A DNA stretch of 21,469 nt from NCBI GenBank assembly GCA_021159445.1, contig JAGGRV010000580.1, positions 1-21,469 of the forward strand, written 5' to 3'. This DNA is from Deltaproteobacteria bacterium (GTDB lineage Bacteria; Desulfobacterota; Dissulfuribacteria; Dissulfuribacterales; UBA3076). Positions 8,901 to 15,050 of this stretch are shown in pieces (the stretch's first letter is position 1; every line of letters starts with the position of its first letter). Below the pieces are notes generated by a model. That model worked only from the letters and a program-made list of their open reading frames with translations. It was not told the origin of the DNA and did no database searches. The translations under genes were made by a program, and so were the position numbers.

Positions 8901-9102
8901 CGGTGCAACACGCTTCAGGCCCATAGTCCTCACTGCCGCAACCACTGCCTTAGGGGCCTGGCCTATCACACTCGATCCTATATTCTCCGGTCTTGCCTGG
9001 GCCTTGATATCCGGACTCTTTGCCTCAACAATGTTCACGTTGGTAATTGTACCTGTGGTCTATTATTTAATACTCAGGTTTCGAACTCCCGTTCCAGTAT
9101 AG
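5893..9102 (+). CDS. RND efflux pump, inner-membrane permease
   Basis: This is the proton-driven inner-membrane pump, 1069 aa, the normal length for the AcrB/MdtB/CzcA superfamily. It has TM1 near residues 16-40, two large periplasmic loops, and twelve expected membrane spans. The TM4 proton-relay motif reads GLVVDDPITNVDN, with Asp416 and Asp417 matching the Asp pair of AcrB. In the TM10 region the motif is GGIVVRNSIVLIEFI, so Arg977 sits where AcrB has its relay Lys. That, and the DDPITNVDN variant, suggest a subfamily distinct from both AcrB and the heavy-metal CzcA type. It starts inside the adaptor gene (8-nt overlap) and ends the operon. Substrate class (organic compounds or metals) is not readable from sequence. 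Confidence 0.93.
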   Translation: MNDAANAGPSGVIASIVNKFLTSHLAIVLIILAISMGIAAVLVTPREEEPQIIVPMADVYVQSPGASAEEVEKLVATPLEKLLWQIDGVEHVYSISHRDMAVVTVRFYVGEDREHSLVKLHNKISMNVDLAPPIVQGWVIKPVEIDDVPIVNITLYSDTYNDHQLRRIGEEVITRLEEVENISRTRIVGGRRREIRVELDPERMIGLGVSPLEVHKALQGADASITAGAFSLMDREISVSSDSFISSSEDIEKLMVSVHEGRPVYVRDIARVIDGPEEAADYSRIGFPYETAFPAITLALAKKKGTNAVIVAKDILKKVEDLKRSVIPSGVHVEITRNYGETANQKVDDLLTSLFFAIITVVALIALTMGWREALVVALAVPISFALALSVNYLFGYTINRVTLFALILSLGLVVDDPITNVDNIQRHILMRKRRPLLATLYAVDEVLPPVIMSTLAIIVSFIPLFFITGMMGPYMAPMAANVPLTVTFSTVSALTIVPWLSYNLLKRFGERPGSEGTGKGGQDVVPGWVKRGYGLIVTPFLDSGKKSAALLTGVVILMILSASLAYFRFVPLKMLPFDNKNEFQVVIDMPEGTTLESTDTVVKAFESYLTRLPEVTNYVSYIGTASPIDFNGLVRHYYLRKGSSVADIRVNLADKSRRQQQSHGIVLRIRKDLEEIAGRLNADIKIVEVPPGPPVISTIAAEIYGNPDKSYQELISASAYIKKTMSEEPFVVDIDDIVETPRNKIDFILDKEKTALHGVSTDEVLHTLRLALSGSTPATVHLPDERQPLLVRLILPRARRSSVADLSQISVKTTTGHMIQLGELGSFVNVQEDQTIYHKDLERVAYVFGEMAGRAPAEAILDMQSRLEKDSLPAGTRVEWAGEGEWGITLRVFRDMGIAFGAALIGIYILMIIQTGSFSMPLVIMMAIPLTIIGIMPGFWVLNLVTNRPIGGFENPVFFTATSMIAMMALGGIVVRNSIVLIEFINHALKQGLPLREAILKSGATRFRPIVLTAATTALGAWPITLDPIFSGLAWALISGLFASTMFTLVIVPVVYYLILRFRTPVPV

Positions 9103-9207
9103 GTCAGGCTATTCTGGCCCGGCAGTGAGCCGCATTCAGGACAGTAGTTCATAAGTATTGAAATACGTAATAAATAAAAAAATCACCAGATAGAAGGAGA
9201 TAATTTC

Positions 9208-9927
9208 ATGGAAGAGATGGAGATTGGTTGTGGCAAACCAACCGGTGCAGTTGTTGGCGATCCTGCAAAGGATGAGGTTATTGAACAAGAGGAAGAAAAG
9301 GCAAAGGAGGTAGTCATGGCAGTAGCAAAAATAGGAAAAAAAGCCCCGGATTTTCAGGCCCCGGCATTTCATAAAGGTGAATTTAGGCAAGTGAAACTCT
9401 CAGATTATCTGGGGAAATGGGTCGTTCTCTGCTTTTATCCTGGAGATTTCACTTTTGTTTGACCGACTGAATTGGCGGCAGTTGCCACCAAATATAATGA
9501 ATTGCAAAAGATGGACGTGGAGGTCCTGGCAGTCAGCGTGGACAGCCAGTTTGTACATAAGGTCTGGCAAGAGGAAGAACTTTCCAGAATGGTCGATGGA
9601 GGTGTCCCCTTTCCCATGGTGTCCGACGGCGCGGGTAAGATCGGTTCGGTCTACGGCGTCTATGACGAGGCCGGTGGCGTGGACGTACGCGGTCGATTTA
9701 TAATTGACCCGGACGGGGTCATTCAGGCCATTGAGGTACTGATCCCGCCAGTGGGCCGTAATGTGAGCGAGTTGCTTCGACAGATCCAGGCATTTCAACT
9801 GGTCAGAAAGACAAAGGGTGCAGAGGCCACCCCATCGGGCTGGCAGCCCGGAAGGCCTACCCTCAAACCAGGCCCTGATCTGGTGGGTAAGGTCTGGGAG
9901 GTGTGGAAAACCGATCTGGCGTTTTAG
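9208..9927 (+). CDS. Selenocysteine-containing peroxiredoxin (TGA = Sec85)
   Basis: This is a thiol/selenol peroxidase of the AhpC/TSA (Prx) family that would reduce H2O2 or hydroperoxides in the cytoplasm. The reading frame runs through an in-frame TGA at 9460-9462, at exactly the peroxidatic position: DFTFV-TGA-PTEL, where ordinary homologues have DFTFVCPTEL. Coding resumes in the same frame without any shift (AAVATKYNELQKMDVEVLAVSVDSQ split across the site), continues through VRGRFIIDPDG with the catalytic Arg, and ends at 239 aa. The C-terminal resolving Cys of typical 2-Cys enzymes is absent (EATPSGW where those have a Cys). It therefore acts as a one-Sec enzyme; the other two Cys are Cys8 and Cys75. 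Both ATG 9208 (AAGGAGA 7 bp upstream) and the internal ATG 9316 (AAGGAGG 5 bp upstream) have strong ribosome binding sites. The longer form keeps an N-terminal GCGKPTG segment. A SECIS-like stem-loop follows the TGA. Confidence 0.9.
9472..9491 (+). promoter_or_regulatory. SECIS-like stem-loop for Sec insertion
   Basis: Starting 9 nt after the TGA, TTGGCGGC (9472-9479) pairs with GCCACCAA (9484-9491), with a single C-A mismatch and an apical loop AGTT (9480-9483). The loop lies 17 nt downstream of the TGA and contains G and U. Both position and loop content fit the bacterial SECIS recognised by SelB. The element is also coding sequence. Confidence 0.7.
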
Positions 9928-9939
9928 CTGTCTGAGGAG

Positions 9940-10181
9940 GGGAAGATACATTTTCAGAGATCTGCTCAAACAGGAGGGAAGACGGGAACTTCTTGGAATA
10001 CGAATCTCTCAGGAGAGGGGCATTGTGGGGCATAGGCCGTCTGGCTCAGATATATCCTGAGATGTTGATAGAACTGGATGCAGCTGAGTACATCCGGCCA
10101 TATCTGAAGGATGACGATCCGTCATCCATGGAACTATCTGTCCAGGCGTTGAGAATGCTCGGAGATAAGACTCACTATTGA
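9940..10181 (+). pseudogene. Remnant of a HEAT-repeat protein, frameshifted
   Basis: Two frames together read like the C-terminal part of a PBS-lyase/HEAT-repeat protein. One frame gives FRDLLKQEGRRELL (about 9952-9995). The next gives LEYESLRRGALWGIGRLAQI and continues through PYLKDDDPSSMELSVQALRMLGDKTHY to a stop at 10181. The switch between frames is at about 9990, which suggests a single-base indel, and no upstream part of such a gene is present because the peroxiredoxin gene ends at 9927. A short real gene starting at TTG 9993 (62 aa) is possible but less likely. The family match is from memory of HEAT-protein patterns. Confidence 0.45.
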
Positions 10182-10226
10182 ATGAAGGTAGTTGATAAAA
10201 AAAGCTGATGAAAAATCGCGCGCTGG

Positions 10227-10724
10227 CTATATTATATCCGCCATGCTCCTGATCGGGGAGTAGAAACCTTTTACAACCATTTTTTGGAGTATTTTATCCG
10301 CCTTATTAATGGCCAGAAGACCATCTATCACGGAAGCTTTGAGAATACCTATTGTTCCTGTGACCGGGATGTTCATCTGTATACACCGGCTTCTTGCTGC
10401 GCGATCGTCTGAAACCATGGTTGTGTTTCGATTGTCGGCAATAGCGATACAGGAGGCTTCACCTCGACCCAGGTGGTCGATGAGCTGCTTGTAGATTTTG
10501 AGTTCTTTTCTTGATAACGAAGTAAGCTCAAGAACTCCGCTATCAATGAGTTTGTCCACATGTTGGAGTTGAGGATATGAGGCAAATCCGGCTGAAAGTT
10601 CACCATATACCTCGCTGGTAATAATTCCTTTTCCGTTATAGCGTTTCTCAACAAGGAACAGCGAATCTGACAGGAGAAAATTACTGAGGACAACAGTATC
10701 AAATATCCATTTTTTCCTATGCAT
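10227..10724 (-). CDS. PIN-domain protein, probable toxin
   Basis: A 165-aa PIN-domain ribonuclease-like protein. Candidate acidic catalytic residues are Asp9 (IFDTVVLSNF), Glu42 (TSEVYGEL), Glu89 (LGRGEASCIAIA) and Asp106/Asp107 (TMVSDDRAARS), in the correct order for the fold. The tail IPVTGTIGILKASVIDG is typical of the branch of PIN proteins in which a GT-G-L loop follows the last Asp. The gene overlaps the upstream ribbon-helix-helix gene by 8 nt, the classic antitoxin-toxin arrangement. It would cleave RNA when freed from the antitoxin, but the target is unknown. It is not closely similar to the VapC at 20982. Confidence 0.75.
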   Translation of the reverse strand: MHRKKWIFDTVVLSNFLLSDSLFLVEKRYNGKGIITSEVYGELSAGFASYPQLQHVDKLIDSGVLELTSLSRKELKIYKQLIDHLGRGEASCIAIADNRNTTMVSDDRAARSRCIQMNIPVTGTIGILKASVIDGLLAINKADKILQKMVVKGFYSPIRSMADII

Positions 10725-11031
10725 TCTTCACATCATCCTCGAGGAATGAGTTGTTTTGCGGGATATTATGCTCTTGCAGCCATGTTCTTATATCCCATAT
10801 ATTCATTCCCATTTCATCAGCGAGCCTGGACAGACTGATGTAGCCGCCTTGATATGCCTCAAGCGCACGTTTCTGACGGGTATTAAGAGAGGAAATAAGT
10901 TCAAGTTGATAACTGGATATGACAGCCTGCCTGACAAGTTCTCCCACAGAGGTATTCCTTTTCTTTGATAAGGCCTTCAATCCTTTTGCAACTTCCGGTT
11001 TTACCTTGATATGGAGAGTGGCGCTTTGCAT
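10717..11031 (-). CDS. Ribbon-helix-helix antitoxin
   Basis: A 104-aa protein whose N-terminal half fits a ribbon-helix-helix DNA-binding domain: ATLHIKVKPEVAKGLKALSKKRNTSVGELVRQAV (in two parts). The C-terminal half contains SLSRLADEMGMNIWDIRTWLQEHNIP, a helical segment like those that wrap the toxin or form a second DNA-reading helix pair. The start ATG has AAGAGGTG a few bases upstream on the minus strand. It precedes and overlaps the PIN gene and should both neutralise it and repress the shared promoter at 11072-11100. Confidence 0.72.
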   Translation of the reverse strand: MQSATLHIKVKPEVAKGLKALSKKRNTSVGELVRQAVISSYQLELISSLNTRQKRALEAYQGGYISLSRLADEMGMNIWDIRTWLQEHNIPQNNSFLEDDVKNA

Positions 11032-11071
11032 GATTCACCTCTTTTTATACAATAGTACAACATCAGGTATA

Positions 11072-11100
11072 AATATAGATGAAATGCATCCGGTTGTCAA
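11072..11100 (-). promoter_or_regulatory. Sigma70-type promoter of the RHH-PIN operon
   Basis: On the minus strand, -35 TTGACA (11095-11100) and -10 TATATT (11072-11077) are 17 bp apart, so the transcript would start near 11065, about 35 nt before the antitoxin ATG. The -35 sits inside the inverted repeat GGTT-N4-AACC (11092-11103), a possible antitoxin-binding site. Confidence 0.6.
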
Positions 11101-11197
11101 ACCAGGTAAGCTGATAAGAAATCGCTTATTCGTGGTGAAAAAACATGATACGAAATCTCAAATTATGACCTTTCAAAGTATAACTGTGACCTAATTT

Positions 11198-11417
11198 GAG
11201 CGATTAGCTGTTAGCCATTAGCGTTTAGCTTTGAAAAATCAAGGCATTACGTTAATTAGAAATAACACCCAACGGGTTCACCCTGTTGAATCCCCAAAGG
11301 GGGCAGCGAAGCTGCATTCAACAGGGTAAAAGTTTGTAATAGCAAAACATCCTGCTTGACAGGGCGGCATACCGATAATCATTAAACAATAGCTAACCGC
11401 TAAAGGCTAATCGCTTA
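11198..11417. repeat. 220-bp inverted-repeat element built on TTAGC words
   Basis: The left end GAGCGATTAGC (11198-11208), followed by further TTAGC words to about 11231, mirrors the right end (11389-11417). The right end reverse-complements to AAGCGATTAGC, CTTTAGCGGTTAGCT. The arms match closely apart from a 7-8 bp length difference. Between them is the three-way-junction sequence at 11280-11327. No coding frame is seen. The unit fills the gap between the RHH-PIN promoter and the DUF2400 gene and looks like a miniature non-autonomous or extragenic repeat element. Confidence 0.55.
11280..11327. repeat. Perfect three-way-junction sequence
   Basis: Three nested perfect stems leave no unpaired base at the junction. 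The outer stem is ACCCTGTTGAAT (11280-11291) with ATTCAACAGGGT (11316-11327), 12 bp. Inside it are CCCC-AAA-GGGG (11292-11302) and GCAGC-GAA-GCTGC (11303-11315). Either DNA strand or an RNA could adopt this Y shape. No T-tract follows, so it is not a normal terminator. Confidence 0.7.
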
Positions 11418-11444
11418 ATTTAAGTGTGATGGACTCGCGTATAT

Positions 11445-12245
11445 ATGTCGCCAGAAATATCTAAAGAAAAGTTCGAGGAGCTATACCGTCAGTATAATCG
11501 TCGGGAGTTTGTACATCCTGACCCCCTTGAGTTCCTTTATAATTATGAGGACCTTTATGACCGAGAAATTGCGGCATTTATTGCCTCATCGCTTGCCTAT
11601 GGAAGGGTTGCCCATATTCTAAAGAGCGTTTCCTCTGTTCTTGAACGGATGGAGCCAACCCCATCGGTATTCTTAAAGCGGGCTTCCCTTAAAACCATGC
11701 ACCAGACCTTTTCCGGCTTCAAGCACCGATTCACCAACGACCAAAAGCTTTGCGCCATGTTATTTGGTGTGAAGGAGGTTCTAAAACGTCACGGTTCTCT
11801 TCAGGCATGTTTTTCAGCCGGATTCAATGACGATGACGATACAATACTTCCGGCCCTTTCTGCCTTTACAAGGGAACTTACCGACTGCGCCGGTGACAAC
11901 TTGGAGCACCTGGTGCCATCGCCCACCAAGGGCAGCGCATGCAAGCGACTTAACCTCTTCCTCAGGTGGATGGTGCGCTCTGATGAGGTAGATCCGGGAG
12001 GATGGGAGAATGTGCCTGCATCAAAGCTGATAGTCCCGGTTGATACTCATATGCATAAGATTTGTCATTTGCTTGAGCTTACAAAGCGGAAACACGCGGA
12101 TATGCGCGCGGCAGTGGAGATCACTATGGCCTTCCGAACCATTGCTCCTGCAGATCCGGTCAGATATGATTTTTCTCTAACCCGCCTCGGAATCCGGAAA
12201 GATGCGGACCTGTCTGCGTTTCTGAAACAGTTCAGCGATTTCTAA
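11445..12245 (+). CDS. TIGR02757 / DUF2400 family protein
   Basis: A 266-aa conserved soluble protein of the DUF2400 family (TIGR02757), found across anaerobic bacteria and Bacteroidetes, with no established activity that I know. Family signatures are the N-terminal YNRREFVHPDPLEFLYNY, DREIAAFIASSLAYGRVAHI and, near the C-terminus, IVPVDTHMHKICHLLELTKRK and DPVRYDFSLTRLGI. The length is normal and the frame is intact. The VPVDTHM segment resembles the helix-hairpin-helix DNA glycosylase motif VDTH, which hints at a nucleic-acid role, but this is only a resemblance. No clear ribosome binding site precedes ATG 11445. An orphan cobalamin riboswitch begins about 70 bp after the stop. Confidence 0.85.
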   Translation: MSPEISKEKFEELYRQYNRREFVHPDPLEFLYNYEDLYDREIAAFIASSLAYGRVAHILKSVSSVLERMEPTPSVFLKRASLKTMHQTFSGFKHRFTNDQKLCAMLFGVKEVLKRHGSLQACFSAGFNDDDDTILPALSAFTRELTDCAGDNLEHLVPSPTKGSACKRLNLFLRWMVRSDEVDPGGWENVPASKLIVPVDTHMHKICHLLELTKRKHADMRAAVEITMAFRTIAPADPVRYDFSLTRLGIRKDADLSAFLKQFSDF

Positions 12246-12316
12246 AAAAATTGTGTGACAGTGGAATGCTTCTCGAAGCGATTTCCTATCACCATCACCT
12301 CACCTGGCCCTCGCCT

Positions 12317-12463
12317 AATAAGAAAGACGGTGAAAATCCGTCGCGGACCCGCCGCCGTAACCGGGGACGAAAGCTGCAATGAAGCCACTGTCCGAATGAT
12401 TTAAGGGACGTCCTTTCTTCCTTTGTAATGATGAGGCCTTTACCTCTGGATATACCATTCGAG
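12317..12463 (+). promoter_or_regulatory. Cobalamin riboswitch, orphan
   Basis: The core follows the B12 riboswitch consensus: the stem GACGG-TGAAAAT-CCGTC (12326-12342, with the GGTG motif), GGACCCGCCGCCGTAA (12345-12360), GGGGACGAAAGC (12363-12374) and AAGCCACTGTCC (12382-12393). GGGACG at 12405-12410 can pair with TGTCC. A degenerate B12-box-like end, GATGAGGC...CTCTGGATATACCATTC, lies at 12430-12460, where canonical aptamers have something like GGATACCAGCC. It faces right, but no gene follows on that strand: the mscS-like gene comes toward it from the other side. Only an 8-codon frame (ATG 12478) lies downstream. It is best read as a decayed or displaced aptamer. Confidence 0.72.
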
Positions 12464-12493
12464 TCTGCATCCATTGCATGGCGCTTAATTGGC

Positions 12494-13597
12494 TCAGGCA
12501 ATAACTCCCTGGGCTGAATCTTTACCCAATATACTCTTTTCCATTTCAACTCTTGTCTTTGGCAGACCGGCCGGATATTTGTTCTGGAGAAATTCTAATA
12601 GCTTTTCGCGCACCAGACAGCGGAGGTCCCAGGCCTTTGACGAATCAGCCGCACTAACCAAGGCCCTCACTTCAACAGTCTGTTGAGTTGCATCAGTAAC
12701 CTGTACGCCACACACTTTCCCATCCCATAGGTCAGAGCCCTTGACTATCTTTTGCAGCTCTTCCCTGATAACTCGGACCGGAACAGAATAGTCCATATAT
12801 AAAAACACTGTGCCCAATATGTCGGCAGAAACTCTGGTCCAATTCTGGAAGGGGCGCTCAATAAAGTAAGTAATAGGCACCACCAAGCGCCGCAGGTCCC
12901 AGACCCTGACCACTACATATGTAAGGGTGATCTCCTCGATCCAGCCCCATTCATTCTCTACAATTACTACATCATCCAGCCTGATCGGCTGTGTAATGGC
13001 AATCTGGATCCCTGCAAAAAGGGTAGATATACTTCTTTGGGCTGCAAAGCCTACAATTATTCCTATAACACCAGCAGAAGCCATTATACTGACACCCAAC
13101 TGCCGTATCTTCTCAAAAGTCATTAATAAAGAAGAGACACCTATAACAAGGATAATAACGATGATCACCCGCTCAATCACACGGAATTGAGTATAAATCT
13201 TACGGGCAGCCAGGTTATCCTTTTGGTCTACATCAAACCTGGAAAGTATTATCTCTCTGATCACCGCAACAGTTCTTATGGCCATCCAGGTAAGTGTGGC
13301 TATAAAAGCAATGCCCAAAAAATGCCTGAAAGCGCCTGCCAGATCATCAGGAATACACAGAGCCGGAGCAAAAAGCATGAGACATAAAACAGGAAAGAGA
13401 AATTTTGAAGGCCGCTTGAGGTATTTAACCACTGCCTCACTGAAAATATCATCCGACCTCCGGCTCCAATGGGCCAGAAACCTAAACAGTAATACGCTTA
13501 TAACAAGACCCATAGCTACCGCGCTAATAATTACGACTAATAAATGGGCAAGCTGATCAACATCCCTGAGTCCACCCATAAGATCCAGGATATACAT
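12494..13597 (-). CDS. MscS-family mechanosensitive channel
   Basis: A 367-aa inner-membrane channel that would open under membrane tension to release osmolytes. Hydrophobic spans lie at about residues 17-40, 66-82, 91-113 and 143-160. The pore helix and its continuation (about 167-200) contain the diagnostic ASAGVIGIIVGFAAQRS. The beta domain follows (QPIRLDDVVIVENEWGWIEEI, about 203-222, to RPFQNWTR at about 255) and then the alpha-beta C-terminal domain. There are extra N-terminal helices compared with E. coli MscS, as in other mid-size members. The ATG is preceded by AAGGAG (13604-13609 on the complementary strand) at a 6-bp spacing. It stands alone and converges on the orphan riboswitch. 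Confidence 0.9.
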   Translation of the reverse strand: MYILDLMGGLRDVDQLAHLLVVIISAVAMGLVISVLLFRFLAHWSRRSDDIFSEAVVKYLKRPSKFLFPVLCLMLFAPALCIPDDLAGAFRHFLGIAFIATLTWMAIRTVAVIREIILSRFDVDQKDNLAARKIYTQFRVIERVIIVIILVIGVSSLLMTFEKIRQLGVSIMASAGVIGIIVGFAAQRSISTLFAGIQIAITQPIRLDDVVIVENEWGWIEEITLTYVVVRVWDLRRLVVPITYFIERPFQNWTRVSADILGTVFLYMDYSVPVRVIREELQKIVKGSDLWDGKVCGVQVTDATQQTVEVRALVSAADSSKAWDLRCLVREKLLEFLQNKYPAGLPKTRVEMEKSILGKDSAQGVIA

Positions 13598-13631
13598 TTC
13601 TCTCTCCTTAAAATTTATTCTAACGGTGAAA

Positions 13632-13652
13632 ACCGTGCCCTCCGGGCACGGT
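13632..13652. repeat. Perfect 9-bp hairpin
   Basis: ACCGTGCCC (13632-13640), loop TCC, GGGCACGGT (13644-13652). It lies between the mscS-like gene start and the ATPase fragment. No T-run follows on either strand, so it is either a palindromic extragenic repeat or a protein site rather than a clear terminator. The rest of 13598-13815 shows no gene. Confidence 0.5.
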
Positions 13653-13815
13653 CACAGTTCAGTGGTTTTACCGTCTGGGCATGTTCTATGGGACGCCATT
13701 AGCAAAGTTGCTCTTCCTGATTGAGTTTTTCGACTTTTATCCGCCCAAGACTGAGGCAAATTCGAAAACCACTGGTATGCAGGAGCAACCAGTATGTACT
13801 GGTCTCCATTCGGTA

Positions 13816-14109
13816 CTATACGGTAACTTTCGCTTTCCTCGACAACAGGTGAAAGAGGAAATAGCGCCCGGCGAGTGAATCTCCTCCTTTCTGATAGAGA
13901 TCCAGCCTTCCACTTCCTGAGACAAGAAATTGGTATTTGTCATGAAACTGGTCGTAGACGCCTTTGAGGTAGTTTTTCCAGTCCCTGTATTTGTGGATCT
14001 CGTCAAGCACAACGATTGGGATTGATGAATCCTTGCGCTTTACGGCTTCGAAGAAAGTGGGATAATGAAAAACAGTCAAGACAATCGTGTATTCTTCTGA
14101 GCGAAACAT
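13816..14109 (-). pseudogene. Fragment of an AAA ATPase (AAA_14 / DUF4143 type)
   Basis: The 97-codon frame contains the Walker B stretch IVVLDEIHKYRDWKNYLKG followed by YDQFHDKYQFLVSGSGRLDL and GGDSLAGRYFLFHL, the diagnostic core of the AAA_14/DUF4143 ATPases often found in mobile or stand-alone defence-like genes. The N-terminal Walker A part is missing, and the next 15 bases are already the end of the CBS-ACT gene. After FLFHL the frame turns into unrelated sequence and stops, so the C-terminal DUF4143 domain is also missing. This is a fragment truncated at both ends, probably left by deletion or insertion events. It cannot be a working ATPase. Confidence 0.7.
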
Positions 14110-14124
14110 CCAAAGGCAACGTTC

Positions 14125-14820
14125 TCAATCCCCATCCTTCATTACCTTCTTGGGGATTTTGCTGATATCTTCACGAATGACATATAAAATATTGAATTCC
14201 TTCTTCAGTTCCTCTACCAAGGTCTCAAGCTGTTCATCGGATATATCCTTGATCCGTACATAGACCTCTATCCTCCCGGAAGATACGTGTTCCTGGCAGG
14301 TAAGGACACTTGCCAATCTCGCTTCGTGAGAGCGAATTATGTTAACTAGCTTGTTGAGGGAGCCGGGATGGTCTTCAATGTCGAAGGCTAACTGTATGGG
14401 GCTGTGATATATCCCGGTTATACTGACCATGACCTTGAAGATATCAGTCTGGGTGATCATACCTACTACCTGGTCCTGATCATTAATGACCGGCAGGCCT
14501 GAGATCCGGTTTTCCAGCATTATCACCGCGGCTTTCTCAACGGAATCGTTTTCCCTGAGAGTCAGAGGATGGGGCGTCATTATATCTTTGATCTTTGTTT
14601 CAGAAAGCAGGTAATAAAGCTTATGGTCATCCATGGATGCGGTCTTTGAGGGGGCTGCATCCTTTATGTCTCTGTCGCTGACAATCCCCACTATGCGATC
14701 TTGTTTAACAACGGGTATTCGCCTGATACTATGCTCCTTCATAAGTTGGCAGGCCTTCATTATTGAAATATCTTCATCTATGACTATTGGCTTAGTAGCC
14801 ATCCATTGTTTGGCAAGCAT
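14125..14820 (-). CDS. CBS-CBS-ACT domain protein (AcuB-like)
   Basis: A 231-aa soluble regulatory protein. The first CBS domain is at about residues 7-57 (ISIMKACQLMKEHSIRRIPVV, GIVSDRD), the second at about 76-133 (DIMTPHPLTL, ISGLPVINDQDQVVGMITQTDIF), and an ACT-like domain at about 142-215 (IQLAFDIEDHPGSLNKLVNII). The AcuB family shares this CBS-pair-plus-ACT order; CBS pairs bind adenine nucleotides and ACT domains bind small ligands such as amino acids. There is no DNA-binding or enzymatic domain. The start ATG has AGGAG about 8 bp upstream on the minus strand. It lies 230 bp downstream of, and in the same direction as, the formate dehydrogenase fusion. A functional link, such as energy-state sensing, is possible but unproven. 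Confidence 0.85.
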   Translation of the reverse strand: MLAKQWMATKPIVIDEDISIMKACQLMKEHSIRRIPVVKQDRIVGIVSDRDIKDAAPSKTASMDDHKLYYLLSETKIKDIMTPHPLTLRENDSVEKAAVIMLENRISGLPVINDQDQVVGMITQTDIFKVMVSITGIYHSPIQLAFDIEDHPGSLNKLVNIIRSHEARLASVLTCQEHVSSGRIEVYVRIKDISDEQLETLVEELKKEFNILYVIREDISKIPKKVMKDGD

Positions 14821-14900
14821 AATCTTATTCTCCTGGTAAATCCTGAATCAGTTTTGATTCTGCTGAAAAAACCCAACCTGCGGCACACAATTAAATTTTA

Positions 14901-14980
14901 AATGTTGAATGTTGAATTAAGGTATATGTCTTTTAAATCGTCTTCCACAATTCAGCATTCAGCATTCAACATTCAGCATT
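14901..14980. repeat. Inverted array of the word ATTCAACATT
   Basis: The left arm (14901-14918) is a run of AATGTTGA words. The right arm (14949-14980) is a run of ATTCAGC/ATTCAAC words that are its approximate complement, so the two can form a long hairpin. This fills most of the 230-bp gap (14821-15050) between the formate dehydrogenase and CBS-ACT genes, where no gene is seen. No T-tract typical of an intrinsic terminator follows directly. Confidence 0.6.
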
Positions 14981-15050
14981 GTCTTATAAAAGTATGCATC
15001 CCGGGCTTCTTGAACGGAATTATACTTCATGATTTTTGCAGTGTAATCAG

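Noticed and set aside
9158..9169. GTATT-GA-AATAC palindrome upstream of the peroxiredoxin as a peroxide-regulator site
   Set aside because: It does not match a PerR or OxyR box that I know and is too short to interpret.
9208..9462. The peroxiredoxin front half as a truncated pseudogene
   Set aside because: The stop is at exactly the catalytic Cys codon, the frame continues cleanly and a SECIS-like hairpin follows, which fits Sec far better than a nonsense mutation.
12295..12549. A minus-strand frame across the riboswitch
   Set aside because: The region matches the cobalamin aptamer on the plus strand, and the frame has no protein-like features.
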